This document shows positions 46,501-57,704 of a stretch of 64,000 nucleotides of DNA, one piece after another. Under the pieces are notes generated by a model. That model was not told where the DNA came from and searched no databases. It worked only from the letters and a program-made list of their open reading frames with translations. Position 1 is the first letter of the stretch. Every line of letters begins with the position of its first letter. The DNA comes from Prosopocoilus inquinatus (lineage: Eukaryota; Arthropoda; Insecta; Coleoptera; Lucanidae): assembly GCA_036172665.1 (NCBI GenBank), contig CM069872.1:22609001-22673000 (forward strand), given 5' to 3'. The translations under genes were made by a program, and so were the position numbers.

Positions 46501-49500
46501 TCGCTGTATTCGTTAGCAGTTTCTTCGAGATACAAACTGTACAGGGTGATTCAGAATATGTGTCCGACCCGTTAGAAACGTATTCACTAAGGTCATACAA
46601 GTGCGAAATTGCAAGAAATAAATCTATCAGATTTCAAAAATCAATCTCCTTTGAATCCAAAATGGAAATCATGATTAATTTCGTACGTATACATACACAA
46701 GTTCGAAATTCTAATGAATGAATTGCATATTATACATTTTTTTCCGCAGAAAGCCAAAGATGAAAACACATTACAGATTCATTTCAAGGTAAGCGCTAGA
46801 GTTTCGTTCTATTCCATGCGAGTTTATTGCTCTTGTGATACAATACAGCTGAATTAGTGCCATCAACCAATTTATATTTGAATCTTCAATGCATTTTATC
46901 CCAAAAACTATGGATATTAGACCTCCTACGCACAGAGACTTCTTGTTTTCTTTTTTTGGTGCACTACCTGTGGTCGACGATTCGGACACTTATTTACACA
47001 AGGTGATTCAAAATAAGTGTCCGACGCGTCAACCACAGATAATACACAGAAAGAGAAAACAAAAAGTCTATACACATAGGGGGTCCAATATCCATAGTTT
47101 TTGAGATAAAATGCATTGAAGATTCAGATATAAATTGGTTGATGGGTGCTCTTAGAGCTGTATTGCGTCACAGGAACAATGAACTCGCATGGAATAGAAC
47201 GAAACACTAACGTTTACCTTGTAATGAAACTGTAAAACGTTTTTATATATGACTTTCTACTTTCTTCTAAAAATGTATAGCACGCAATTCATTCATTTGA
47301 ATTTCGGACTTGTGAATGTATACGTAAGAAATGATTACCATTTTGGATTCAAAGGAGGTTGATTTTTAAAATGCCTGTGATAGATTTATTTCTTGCAATT
47401 TCATACTTCCATGACCTGAGTGAATACGCTCCTAACGGGTCGGACACTTATTCTGAATCACCCTGTATATTGAGGAACAGTTTTAAAGCTACATGAAGTA
47501 ATATAATATAAAATTTATTCAAATCGATGAAGTCATCGGCTCTTAGTGAAACATAAATTTACGTACGCAGATAAAACACTTATAATTACTCTATCTACAA
47601 ACAATAACAGTTTTAAAAGACGCCTCTCTCTAAAGTGTTGCAGTATCGCTAACCATCATGTCGAGCAGGCAGACAATCGAATAGAAAAAAAGCACGCGCG
47701 CTTTTTCCTTTTTTATACTATATACAGCGTTCTAAACTAAATTTATAGTTTATTTGGGAGACATTTCTTTATTACCTGAATGTGCATTAGGACTGTTATT
47801 ATATCTTAAGACTTCCAAGGATGGCTGAAATCTATAAAAAATAATTATAATAAATTAAGTGAAGCAATATCTGCATTTTTAATTTGTTAAATAATGTTCG
47901 AGAAACAAAAACCTAATTTACTTCTTTAATTAAATTAAAAACAGTAAAACTATTCAATATTTGAACTTAATTGTATTTGTTGTTAATAACGCTGTATAAA
48001 GTTCAACATCCATTTTTTATTATGCAATTATTATGCTGTAGTCAATGCGTGTATGACGCGATCGTGGTATGACCTGAACCTAACTTATTCAGCATACTGT
48101 AGTTTACGTTTACTAAAGTTTCATGATTTTATCTCGAAACTTTAACACACTGTTTTTTAATCATGATTAGAAAAGCTTTGCATTTAAAATAAAGCTAAAT
48201 AGTAAAAGTGGATGTAAAACCTGCATATTTTTATTTAAAACAAAAATAAGATACATTACTAGTAAAATATAAGTAAATGCAAATACTTTTTGTTCATAGC
48301 AAGGATGGAACATCTACAAGTATAAAGAATCCTTTTAGAATATTATTCTCATTTTGAACACCGCAACTAATTGGTGTCCAACTATAATTGTGGCTCTGTG
48401 TCGCTGTGGAATAAAACATTTTTAACTAATTATTGTGTCAAACTGTTATGTTTAATTCTACAGCCACCCAGGATTACAATAGTTACTGGACACGCGTTAG
48501 TTTAATTTAAAGATAACTAGTGCGGATATGTTGAACTAATCAACATCATGAACTATTAGACTTGCAATTGACTTATGTCATGTTTTTCTTTTTCTTAAAG
48601 AACTTAATTAAAGATATCACTATGAGTGTTGTTACAAAATTGACAAATTTACAAGATCCAATTTCCTGAAAAAAAAAAAAATTGAGAATATTGCATTTTA
48701 ATTTATAAACGACGGTTAAGTGGTGTAAGGCGATAACAGTTAGGTTACGTAAAAGGAACATCTGCCGTCACAAATATTGGTGCCTTCATCTGTAATTCGC
48801 ATCTTAAGTGAAGTTGCTGTTACTCTAATGTCGTTACTATGAAAACATATTCACAGTATATTGGCCATCGGTTAATTACTTAATGTATAGTTTTATTTAA
48901 AATCGTAAAATAATAAAAATAAAAGTGACACTTCTTCTGATGGATGGCTAGTGTTTTTTTTAACAGCCTCCTATAACTTTAGAGTAACAATTCATTGACA
49001 TTAATTTAATAAAAATATACAATGTGGAACAAAAGTATCGATTAGTAACTGTAACTAATTTATTAGAAAAGTTATAAAAAAATTGTTATAAAAAGGTAGT
49101 TTGGTTTATTGCCACGCCATTGCCATTGTGGCTTTTTAGTTTGTTTTTATTTTCTCTTGTTCTGTTGCTACGGTAACCAACTTTTTTTGCGATTTTGAAA
49201 CGAGCATATTTTTCTCCATTTTCCAATTTAACAATTGAAGTTATACATGACGAACTAAGATCTAGGTATAACTTTTAGTTGTGATATTTTCATAGCATTC
49301 TTGGTTAAAGCTGACGATTGAGACGTACCAAATATTTTTTCTCGCTGATTTTATTTTTCAATTTTTCCTGAACAAAGTTATATTACTGAATCCAGGATCG
49401 CTCGGTTATTTTAAATTCAGTAAAAGTTATTACAGGTACCATTTAAAAAACCAAAATTGGTTGTCACAGCAACAAGACAAAAGAGAACACGGGGAAACTA

Positions 49501-52500
49501 TGTACATCAAAGTATGCGCAGGAATACATCAAACAACTTTTCTTTTACACATTTTTTGATAATTTTTCAAATAAAGAAGATACAGTTATTATTCGATTCT
49601 CTTATTCCACTCTGTATGTACGTCAGCATGATATTCCGAGACGGAGAATTTCATTTCAAATAAAATTATCAACACCAACGAATAATAAAAATAAATAAAT
49701 GTATTATTTCGGCTTTAGGAACATATCCGACCAAATCATGAATGCTTTTCTAAATTTCTAATTCCTAAGCTACGTTGTCACTTACAAACGACTCAGAAAA
49801 CTGAGCTGTCACTTTAATATGTAATAATGGTTTCGATTGGGGTGTATTGAGTGTATCTTCATTTTGTTTTAACGTCATGAAATAAAACGAGATGAAGATA
49901 CACTGAGTGCACATGGTGTACCCCAATCGAAAGCGCTATAAAACAGATTTTTGTTTCCATAACTGCTTAAAATCTTCTTCCTATTACCCATTTTATCGCC
50001 TGCTGAAGGGCCAAAACTCATGAGACATACGTTATTGATAAAAATGAACTGTTTGAATCACATTTTCAATAGAAGGTGCTAAGTTTAGCATTCTGCTGTG
50101 TCAAAAGTGTTGGCATTTTCATGGACTAGCGATAAGTAGCTTTGCTTCATTTACATCCTGTATTTATTGTACAATTTACTTGGAAAAAATTTCGAGGTTT
50201 AAAAAGCTTAAAAATGCAAATGCAGAAATTCACTTCATAAACTATTGTTGCAATGTTTTTAATTAGTTTCGGTGCAAAAATTTCCAGTAGATCTAAAGGT
50301 TTAGAGTTATTATTAATTTATTATAAATATATTTAAAAATTATTAACATGTAAGCAAATGTAAGAATGTGTCTTACTACGTTCCTGTATCGTAACATCGG
50401 TCTTTTTCCCAATAGCAACCCCCCCCCCCCACTGACTTATGTTAATAATGAATAGATAAAATAGCGACATCTTACTATCGCTTTTTGACCTGACATTGCA
50501 GTAGGATAGACAAATTGAAGCGGGATTTGCTCCTAATAAGTCCCCCATACAAGGCGGCCATGCTTGCTGTCAAAGCCTTGTATGGGGGACTTATTAGGAG
50601 CAAATCCCGCTTCAATTTGTCTATCCTACTGCAATGTCAGGTCAAAAAGCGATAGTAAGATGTCGCTATTTTATCTATTCATCACTCTTACATCGCAATT
50701 GCGAATAAATTGGACAAGTCGTTTTTGTTTGCAGTGGAAATGTCGAGCTACGTCTCTGCTGAAGAAGCCCCAAGCAGGGCTGAAACAGCTGTCCAGAGGC
50801 TGCTCGAGGTTTTCGCTGCAATCAAAAACGATTTGCACAAAATTTTGTTAATAATGAACATCGATATCCCCTCATACTGTTAATGTCTCCTATCTTTCAT
50901 TTTGATACCGTTATTTTATCTGATAACTGAGAACATTTTGTGTTTAAAAATAAAGAAAAAAGCAGAGATGAAAACTATGCGGCAGGTACCGCTTTGTGAC
51001 GCGTCGATACGTGCCGGAGTAGGTATCACAAGTTAAATTAATTTCAGCGTAATTGTAATAATGGGGAATAACTCCGCCATGTTCGTTTTGACACGACAGT
51101 CGAATGTAGTCACGCATGTTGATCTTATCAATATTTTTGAATAATACAAATTCCACATATACCAAAAAAGAACTCGTTTTCGTGCGTTCGCGAGACCAGT
51201 TCTTGGCGACAAGGATAAGTAAACTTTTTTTTTTTTACTTTCAACGGCGTCTTTGCACAGCGGCAAACGTGACAAACAAATGATAAGGAGGCAGGGTGGG
51301 GTAGATATTTAAAGCCCTGTCAGCGCTCGTCAACTGTCAAGGGAAGCAAGCAACATGGCCGACAACCCCACTTGTCCGGTGTTCTGTCTTGAAATTCTCA
51401 GGGTATCATATTTGGGACACCGCCATTGAAAATCCCCGACTCATGTGGCCATTTCGGTTGCTTAGGCCCGGTTTTTCAATTGATTGGTAAAGTGATGGTT
51501 GCTTACCACTGGGTTAAATTTAACCTCTTTGGTAAGGTACTTGTTAAACAAAATCTCCGTTTTCAATTATAAATCAAATTCCAAAGAATCTAGAGCCGTA
51601 CAGTTGCCCGTACACGTTTATGTACCCTTGTACATGTTTACCGCTACCAAGCAAATTTACTGGCTGTTAGTTTACCTCCTTGTTAAAGGCCGGTTTTTCA
51701 ATCAAAAGTTAACTTTAACCTTCAGTTTATTGTCATGGAAACAATTGTCTTCGCACTTGTTACCAGGGCAATAAACCGAGAGTTAGGGTTAACCTGTGAT
51801 TGAAAAACCGGACCTAAAAGGAATTTATGTCATTGTTAAGACTACCAATACCTTGATAAACTCATTTTCTGAGCAATCAATCGGATAACACTAACAGTCA
51901 CTTTACCAATCGATTGAAAAACCGGGCCTTAATTAATCTAACGTACAATTATCGGCTAGCTTGACATTGTAAAAAATAACGAACATATAAAATAGCGACA
52001 TCTTACTATCGCTTTTTGACCTAACATGTCGAGCTACGTTTCTGCTGAAGAAGCCCCAAGCAGGGCTGAAACAGCTGTCCAGAGGCTGCTCGAGGTTCTC
52101 ACTGCAATCAAAAAAGATTTGCACAAAATTTTTGTAAAAAATAACGTCTTGTTAGGAGCACGCCGAGACTCAGGACAAATCGCACAGTAGCTTGTCGGGA
52201 CCGCAGAGTTCAAAGTGAAAATATTTAGAGCTCTCAAGGGATTATAGCAACAACAATTTTGTAATGCCTTAGCTTTTCCCTGTGGGGGAGAGAAAGTGAA
52301 AGTATGGCAGTAAAGTGAAGCTGGAACTAGCCGCCTGTTGAATGCATCATATGAGCTACTTATTTATCAAAAACTTCTCATCTATTTAAGAAACATTATC
52401 ACTGTACTTCGTCTGTTTTTCATTAATTGTTTAAGATGGGGTTTTCATTTTTCGTATTAAGAGGAATTATTGATTTCAACAATTTTATGTGGAAATAAAG

Positions 52501-55500
52501 AATACAAACTCTTCCACAAATAACCATGCTCTAAACCAAAACGAATTCCCAGTCCCAACCCACCGATGAGTCAAACATTATTGGTGTTTTTGTTTCTTTT
52601 GCATATCGTATGGCATTATTGCGATTTAATGGTTGCAATAATTATTATAATAAAACACAAATTATTTTAACTTAAAACGCTTATGACGGTTTGGCTATGA
52701 TTAGATTAGTTATAAAACTGAACTCTGATTGGTTCAGCTGTGGATTGATTTATTTTCAATCTCGGTTCATGCATCAAGCATTAGATTTAAAAACTGTGCA
52801 AAATGAAACTGACCTATTCGGTTCTACCTCGCTTTTAGTAATGATTAAGGATAATAGTTATATACAAATGCATATTATGGAGTTTGCGGGTACGCAAGAT
52901 GTTCTTAGTTTGTTATTTACAACAATTACTGAAAATAACACACACAATTTCAACTTTATTGTTGTATATATTTGTGCGTACGTGTTGGATTAGTGCATAT
53001 GATGCATATTACAGCTTTGTTATATATTTGAAGCATATTTCGGCCTTTGAAAGTGTTTTTCATTTTTTTAATAATTAATTATTCATTTTTATATATTTAC
53101 TAATTGCAGCGATAATAGCAAGCGGTAGTACTACTCTGATGTGTTGTATACTTAAAATTTAAATGTTAAATGTATCTACTGTTGTCCCAAATATCTTTTC
53201 CCTTATGGGAATGTAGTATAAGTATTAGGGCAGTTATATAAACGGTTATAAGATTTTAAAAAATTCTTTGTTCGGGAGTTACAGCAAAAAAGAACTTTGA
53301 AATTTCGTTTTTCCGTAAAAATTTTTTTATTCTTACAGATACATTTTTGTTACTTGTACTTTCTTAAGACACTTTTTCATGCAAAATTTATGTTTTTAGA
53401 TTTGTTTTTCATTACCAATTCTCGAGTTTTTACCAGAATAACAAGTGCATCATTAACTTATAGTTATTTAATCAACAAGCTCGTTAATGACGCCGATTAA
53501 TTTTAAGAAGGGAGTCAACTGTTAAGTATGATATATCATTACAATCAGGAGAAAGAATGCTATCGAATGGAACAATGAAAAGATATACGTTGTATTTAAA
53601 AAATCGAAACTGATGATGGTCGTGGAAAAACGAAACGTTTGACTTCAATTCTATTACTTCTATTCGAAGCAGAATCAAAAAGTGTCTGCAGAAAGTGTAA
53701 TCAAAATTTCAAGGTTATGTATAATAAAAGAGATACAGAGAGAAAAAGAAAATCTTTTTTTTACGTTTTTATTAATATCTCGAGAAGAAATAATAAAAAA
53801 ATCATTCTGTTAATAAACACGAGTTAGACATTGATTCGTGCAACTTTTCTTCCATTTAACAAAATTTGTATCTCTTACAGTTTAGGAGATTAGTGCACAT
53901 CCAATTTGAAACAGCCGGTACAGTATAAAAAAAGGCATATTGTGGTTATGAGATTTAATTTCATTTTACCACGTTTCGTTGTTTTTTGTTCCAGCAATTT
54001 TGATCTTTAAGGCCTATTTGCACCACTATCAATTAAAATCTAAGCACTAGTTAAGTCCATAGAAACGATTATAATAATTGATAATTGAGAACCGTTGGGA
54101 AAATGAATAGAATCAGATTTGCTTACAATTAAGCATAGAACTCATGTACGAAGTAACTGGGATACCTCGGCGGCCACCGGGTATAAAAAATTAACAACGT
54201 CGCTATTTTATTTCTGTTATAATGCATAAAATTCTTAAACGTGCCCTTTACTGGATAAAAAAAATATTCGTGGTATCTTTCGTCGCCTCATGTCGGTACT
54301 GCACTCGGAAAACAAAATGCATTGAATCAACCAAGCCATTGCTGTATTTAATCAAAAATATTTGTTAAAATTGGTTTTATTGGTTGATTCAAGAAAAAAA
54401 AATGCATTGGATCAATCAGAAAAGCCAAATTTAACAAATAAACTTGATTAAATACAGCAATGGCTTGGTTGATTCAATGCATTTTGTTTTTTGACTGTAC
54501 AGTGTGGTCCATTTTTGATGGATTTACAGGGTTTCTCAGTCATTTATAGGAATAGAAGAAAACCGTTTTCGCGGCCCAATGCTACTTTTTCAAGAAAAAC
54601 TCAGTGGAGAAAACAAAAGTTAGCTATCTCGATTCGTTCGGGAAATATCGGCCGAAAACGAATTTTTCCGAAAAATTATTTTTCACAATATCTCAGTTGT
54701 TTGACAAGATATTTTGAAAATTTAAAAACTATTTTATTCAGAAATTAACACTGATTTTACTGCCAGTATTACAGACTGTAACTTTCTAATTTTAAATGGA
54801 AACCGCAGTTGGCTATGACACGAATAAATTGCTTGTTTAATGAGGTTTTCAAAAATGTAAAGTTTCATATAATTATTTTTTCAAATAATAAAGATACTAA
54901 TTATCTTTTCTTTTCCAGTAGCTAACAAGCCACCCATGACACCAAAAACAAAAAAATATAGTTCATTTGTTTTCCCTAAAAATCAATTATTGTTAAGTAA
55001 AACAGCTAATTTAATTCAATAAATAAATAGCTTCCTAGATCTATCAGGGACTGACATAAAACCACAAGTATGTAATAACGAATTAACTCTATATGAACAT
55101 TTCTTTAATTATTAATGAGAATAGTTAAGAGATTTCTATAAATTTTAAATTGTATAAATTAATGCATTTCTTTAAGGAATTATTGAAATGTCGGATATCT
55201 CTTTAGTTTAATAATGCTTTCAAGAACTGTTGTATACTAATAAATGTAATCGTGGATAGAAGTGAAATATCTAAGAAGTTATAAATCTATAAATATAGAT
55301 AATATAAAATTTAAGATTTAATAATTTCAAAGGAACATACCACGTATAATTCTTCAAAACTGCATTGACAGTTATCCACATTTACATTACTTGTAGTTTT
55401 ATGAGTTCTCTAATAGCATTACATATTTATTTTGTTAAATTTAATAACCTGTATTATTTATTCTAGTAATAGGTTTTTGAGGAAAACAACTGAATTTTCT

Positions 55501-57704
55501 TTTGTTTCCATTATCATAGATAGCTTGATAGGTACTGCAATATAAGGAAAGTTATTATCTTTGTTATTTATAAAAATAGTTATATCAAACTTTATATTTT
55601 TGAAAACCTCATTAAACAAGCAATTTATTTGTGTCATAGCCAACTACGGTGTCCATTTAAAATTAAAAAGTTAAAGTCTGTTTCGCAGAAGTGGCGCAGT
55701 TTCTACAAAAGACAATAATGTCAGCGATATCTACATTAATTTCTGAATAAAACAGTTTTTGAATTTTCAAAATATCTTGTCAAACAACTGAGATATTGTG
55801 AAAAATAATTTTCCCGAAAAATTCGTTAACGGCCGATATTTCCCGAACGAATGGCGATAGCTAACTTTTGTTTTTTCCACTGAGTTTTTCTTGAAAAAGT
55901 AGCATTGGGTCGCGAAAACTATTTTCTTCTATTCCTATAAATAACTGAGAAACCCTGTAAAACCATCAAAAATGGTCCACTCTGTACACATCTACTGGTT
56001 TAGCATTTGAAATATTATCATTCAAAAGCAGGGCCGTAGCCAGACTAAATATTCAGGGGAGGCTTATCATAGTGTAGGGCAGGCTCCATAAGTCTTTATT
56101 ATAATGCTTTTTCAGATGTTTTGTTGCAACAACCACGAAATTCAGGTGCAAACTGTTCGAAACAGGATTCAAACTTTTAAGCGAAAGAAAGCACTTATTA
56201 TAGCGGAAAATCTAAATCTAAATAATATTATTAAAGAACAAACATCTTTTAATATTGATAGTTTTTTTAAATACATTAATTAGAAGTTATGCGATTAAAT
56301 TTTCATTTTTTACAAAAGAAAATTCTATACAGCCGCTTCTTGCGCCATATGGATTTCAAAATTCAGTTCAATTTTTAATTCGTCAATTTAATTGATCACA
56401 TTATGTAGATGAGCATACTTTTCGTTTACGTTGTATTATTTGAATTTTTAAGATAATTCATAAAGAATTTGTTAATGAACTGGTGGTAGGTGTAACATTT
56501 TCTGTAAAATATATAATAAGTATTGGGATTTACGTAAGCATTGTATTCGTTATATTCGTATTGTATGAAGAAGTGCTAAGTAAAGATTTTATCACAGCAA
56601 TCAAACAGTAAGAGCCGTAGTCCGTTAAGACTTTTGTTTTATTCATAAACCTCCCGCCGTAGCGATATCCACCCCTCAAAGTTATCCTTTATTGACTTAT
56701 CCGGTGGAACGTTTGAGCTGTATTTATACCGTTTTACAACAAGACGCCTCGAAATTTAAAGACACTTGATGAAAGAATGACTATGAAAGATAGAGCGATT
56801 TCATTTCCGTTACCCGCGCATCCACATCAATCCCTGTTCTTTTTGACATTTATGCGCTATAAGTTGCGAACAGAATTAACATATCTTCTGTGTTGCAGAT
56901 TTTTCCGGCGATAGTCCGTTACCGCTGCAGACCGGATCCGGAGCCGGAACAAGCACTAAACGTGCTCGCACAGCGTACACGTCCTCGCAACTGGTCCTTC
57001 TCGAAAAGGAATTTTATTGTAACAAGTACTTGTGCCGACCCAAAAGAATTCACCTGGCACAGCTGCTGAGCTTGACGGAGCGCCAAATTAAAATATGGTT
57101 CCAGAATCGCCGCATGAAGTTTAAGAAGGAGCAAGCCGCAAAGAACGTATCTTCAAGCTCGCCAAGGAATTCATCTTCACCTTCGGAGTGTGGAAGTAAT
57201 TCACCTAAGTATTCTTCTCCTCGTCCACGTCCAGCGATAAAAAAAGAAAATGGCAAGCAATTTGCAGTGGGCCGTCTCCCATCCCATTCTCCTGTGTCAT
57301 ATTTATCTCAACCAAATTTAAATCCGAGTGCATCCTTCCTTATGAATTATCCGAGCCCTACTCCTTACACTTTGAGTGAACAGTCGGAGTATTATCCAAA
57401 TCAATATTACCAGACTCAACAGTATCCCACCATTAACAATGGTTTCGATAATACGTATTTAAACCCATACTCGCAAAATTACCTTACGTATTCCAACAAT
57501 TTCAATAATAATTCGTTCGGCCATGTTGAACAAAGAAATACAATTGACCCGGTGGCTGTGAAACTCGAAGACTCTCCATCATCGCCAGAAAAATTAGAAA
57601 ACAGCATAGAAGACTATCAGCAAAGTGTAAACGAAAACTGCAATCCTTCTGTAAACGTCTCATGGATAGGTCAACATTATTTTAGCAATGTGACTCAACT
57701 GTAA
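43383..57704 (+). CDS. zen: Hox3/zerknullt-type homeobox gene, three exons
   Basis: Coding exons 43383-43547, 45582-45738 and 56899-57704 join in phases 0 and 1 with GT/AG borders and give 375 residues. The homeodomain spans residues about 127-186 (60 positions, no gaps). It has [20 protein letters not shown], then YLCRPKR before helix 2, then the recognition helix [18 protein letters not shown] with W48, F49, Q50, N51 and R53. YLCRP is shared with Hox3 proteins. No YPWM hexapeptide was found before the homeodomain, as is usual for insect zen. The C-terminal 190 residues are Ser/Pro, then Tyr/Asn/Gln-rich. It would be a nuclear transcription factor; insect zen genes act in extraembryonic tissue. 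Intron 1 is 2.0 kb. Intron 2 is 11.2 kb and full of inverted repeats. Assignment to zen rather than another fast-evolving Hox3 paralogue is likely but unproven. Confidence 0.88.
43826..43950. repeat. small inverted repeat in intron 1
   Basis: AGGATGTTCCAAAAGTAGGC at the left faces GCCTATATTTGGAACATCT at the right, a MITE-like hairpin of about 125 bp with imperfect arms. Confidence 0.5.
44625..45045 (+). repeat. dispersed repeat family A, copy 3 (intron 1)
   Basis: Same family and orientation as 2420-2910: TTACGGACTTCCTCTTTGAA, TACCGGAAGTTGCTG and GGGCTGGTTGAAAAGTA are shared. Confidence 0.65.
45228..45447. repeat. inverted repeat with arms of about 21 bp at the end of intron 1
   Basis: GAATCAAAACCTGCTAAATCC at the left and GGATTTAGCAGGCTTTGATTC at the right are near-exact inverses enclosing about 175 bp. 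It lies only about 135 bp before exon 2. MITE-like. Confidence 0.55.
45582..45738 (+). CDS. zen: Hox3/zen coding exon 2
   Basis: 157 nt after a TACATTTTCAG acceptor, starting [17 protein letters not shown] and ending EKQQ plus one base before a GTAAGT consensus donor. It is rich in Pro, Glu, Gln and Asn, with [14 protein letters not shown]. The frame is continuous with exon 1 and with exon 3. Confidence 0.78.
45739..46538 (+). other. start of intron 2, no exon seen
   Basis: Contains somewhat more complex, less AT-rich patches near 45850-45900 and 46020-46110. No ORF and no transposon signature. Possible site of conserved intronic control elements. Confidence 0.3.
46539..47467. mobile_element. 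fold-back element of 930 bp in intron 2
   Basis: Two inverted copies of a 460-bp unit meet near 47003. The outer ends are TGTACAGGGTGATTCAGAAT and ATTCTGAATCACCCTGTATA. The central ends repeat the same signature (GGTGATTCAAAATAAGTGTCC). TACAGGGTGATTC ends mark a common insect MITE class. It has no coding capacity. Confidence 0.75.
47468..49830. other. intron 2 sequence, no gene seen
   Basis: AT-rich, with only short chance ORFs. Confidence 0.35.
49831..49932. repeat. short inverted repeat (MITE-like)
   Basis: TTTCGATTGGGGT at the left and ACCCCAATCGAAA at the right are exact inverses. Inside, GTGTATCTTCATTTTGTTTT faces AAAACGAGATGAAGATACAC. Total about 102 bp. Confidence 0.6.
50449..50681. 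repeat. perfect 107-bp palindrome with 19-bp loop
   Basis: Arms 50449-50555 and 50575-50681 are identical inverses by base-by-base reading. They carry the noncoding block of repeat family B (GCGACATCTTACTATCGCTT and CCTGACATTGCAGTAGGATA). A run of ten or more C lies just upstream (50419). Confidence 0.85.
50690..50851 (+). repeat. repeat family B, coding-like block, copy 2
   Basis: After a TTTTTGTTTGCAG acceptor-like tract, an ATG (50742) opens [20 protein letters not shown] and continues [15 protein letters not shown]. The same reading, with substitutions that keep it open, occurs in the copies at 14155-14290 (- strand) and 52026-52130. I do not recognise the peptide. It may be the first exon of an unidentified transposon gene. 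Confidence 0.45.
51290..51440 (+). promoter_or_regulatory. possible promoter and first-exon-like stretch
   Basis: A GC-richer island inside intron 2: ATATTTAAAGCCC (TATA-like, about 51307), a GTCAGCGCTCGTCAACTG stretch, then a strong-context ATG (AGCAACATGGCCG at 51355) opening [16 protein letters not shown] before a possible CAGG|GTATCA donor. It could be a transposon LTR or promoter, or a nested gene start. No following exon was found. Confidence 0.22.
51465..51928. mobile_element. MITE with GGCCCGGTTTTTCAAT ends
   Basis: Terminal repeats GGCCCGGTTTTTCAATTGAT and its inverse extend 31 bp with one mismatch, flanked by TTA on both sides (51462-51464 and 51929-51931). A smaller relative is nested inside. 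Confidence 0.75.
51688..51814. mobile_element. nested small MITE of the same end type
   Basis: GGCCGGTTTTTCAATCA... to ...TGATTGAAAAACCGGACC, 127 bp, flanked by TAAA on both sides, inserted in the larger MITE. Confidence 0.65.
51975..52145 (+). repeat. repeat family B, copy 3
   Basis: GCGACATCTTACTATCGCTT is followed almost directly by the ATG (52026) of the coding-like block ([20 protein letters not shown], then [15 protein letters not shown]). Relative to copy 2 the noncoding block is inverted, and about 60 bp between the two blocks are absent. Confidence 0.5.
52146..54312. other. intron 2 sequence, no gene seen
   Basis: AT-rich. ORFs at 52691-52993 and 53297-53500 have no recognisable domain and look like chance. 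Confidence 0.35.
54313..54486. mobile_element. MITE with perfect 43-bp terminal inverted repeats
   Basis: Left arm 54313-54355 (starting CAAAATGCATTGAATCAACC) and right arm 54444-54486 are exact inverses enclosing 88 bp. It abuts the next fold-back element almost directly. Confidence 0.75.
54496..55988. mobile_element. fold-back element of 1.5 kb in intron 2
   Basis: The outer ends TGTACAGTGTGGTCCATTTT and its imperfect inverse (AAAATGGTCCACTCTGTACA) open arms of about 500 bp. These continue through CCTGTAAATCC-like, AACTTTTGTTTTC-like and CAGTTGGCTATGACAC segments to about 55000 and 55460. The arms are visibly diverged. No transposase. Confidence 0.75.
55989..56898 (+). other. end of intron 2, repeat-free stretch before the homeobox exon
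   Basis: Roughly 56600-56890 is less AT-biased than the rest of the intron and shows no repeat signatures. It has TTTATA/TTTATG-type homeodomain-like cores near 56645, 56722 and 56850. A candidate conserved intronic element, unproven. Confidence 0.3.
56899..57704 (+). CDS. zen: Hox3/zen coding exon 3 (homeobox)
   Basis: Begins after a TTCTGTGTTGCAG acceptor. It encodes a short Gly/Ser linker, the entire homeodomain and the C-terminal tail, ending at TAA 57702-57704. The tail has a Ser/Pro block ([17 protein letters not shown]), a Tyr/Asn/Gln block and a final acidic stretch ([16 protein letters not shown]). An ORF-only view would start inside the homeodomain at a TTG (57030) and miss its first half. 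Confidence 0.93.

Noticed and set aside
46750..46788. 39-nt segment bordered by a CCGCAG acceptor and a GTAAGC donor, looking like a cassette exon of the Hox3/zen gene
   Set aside because: It lies in an inverted-repeat element, its counterpart in the other half has a similar donor, and in the phase left by exon 2 it would introduce a stop codon.
52691..52993. 100-codon ORF in intron 2
   Set aside because: No recognisable domain, AT-biased codon use and no splice context; probably chance.
57050..57256. ORF on the - strand across the homeobox
   Set aside because: Mirror of the homeobox exon; no domain of its own.
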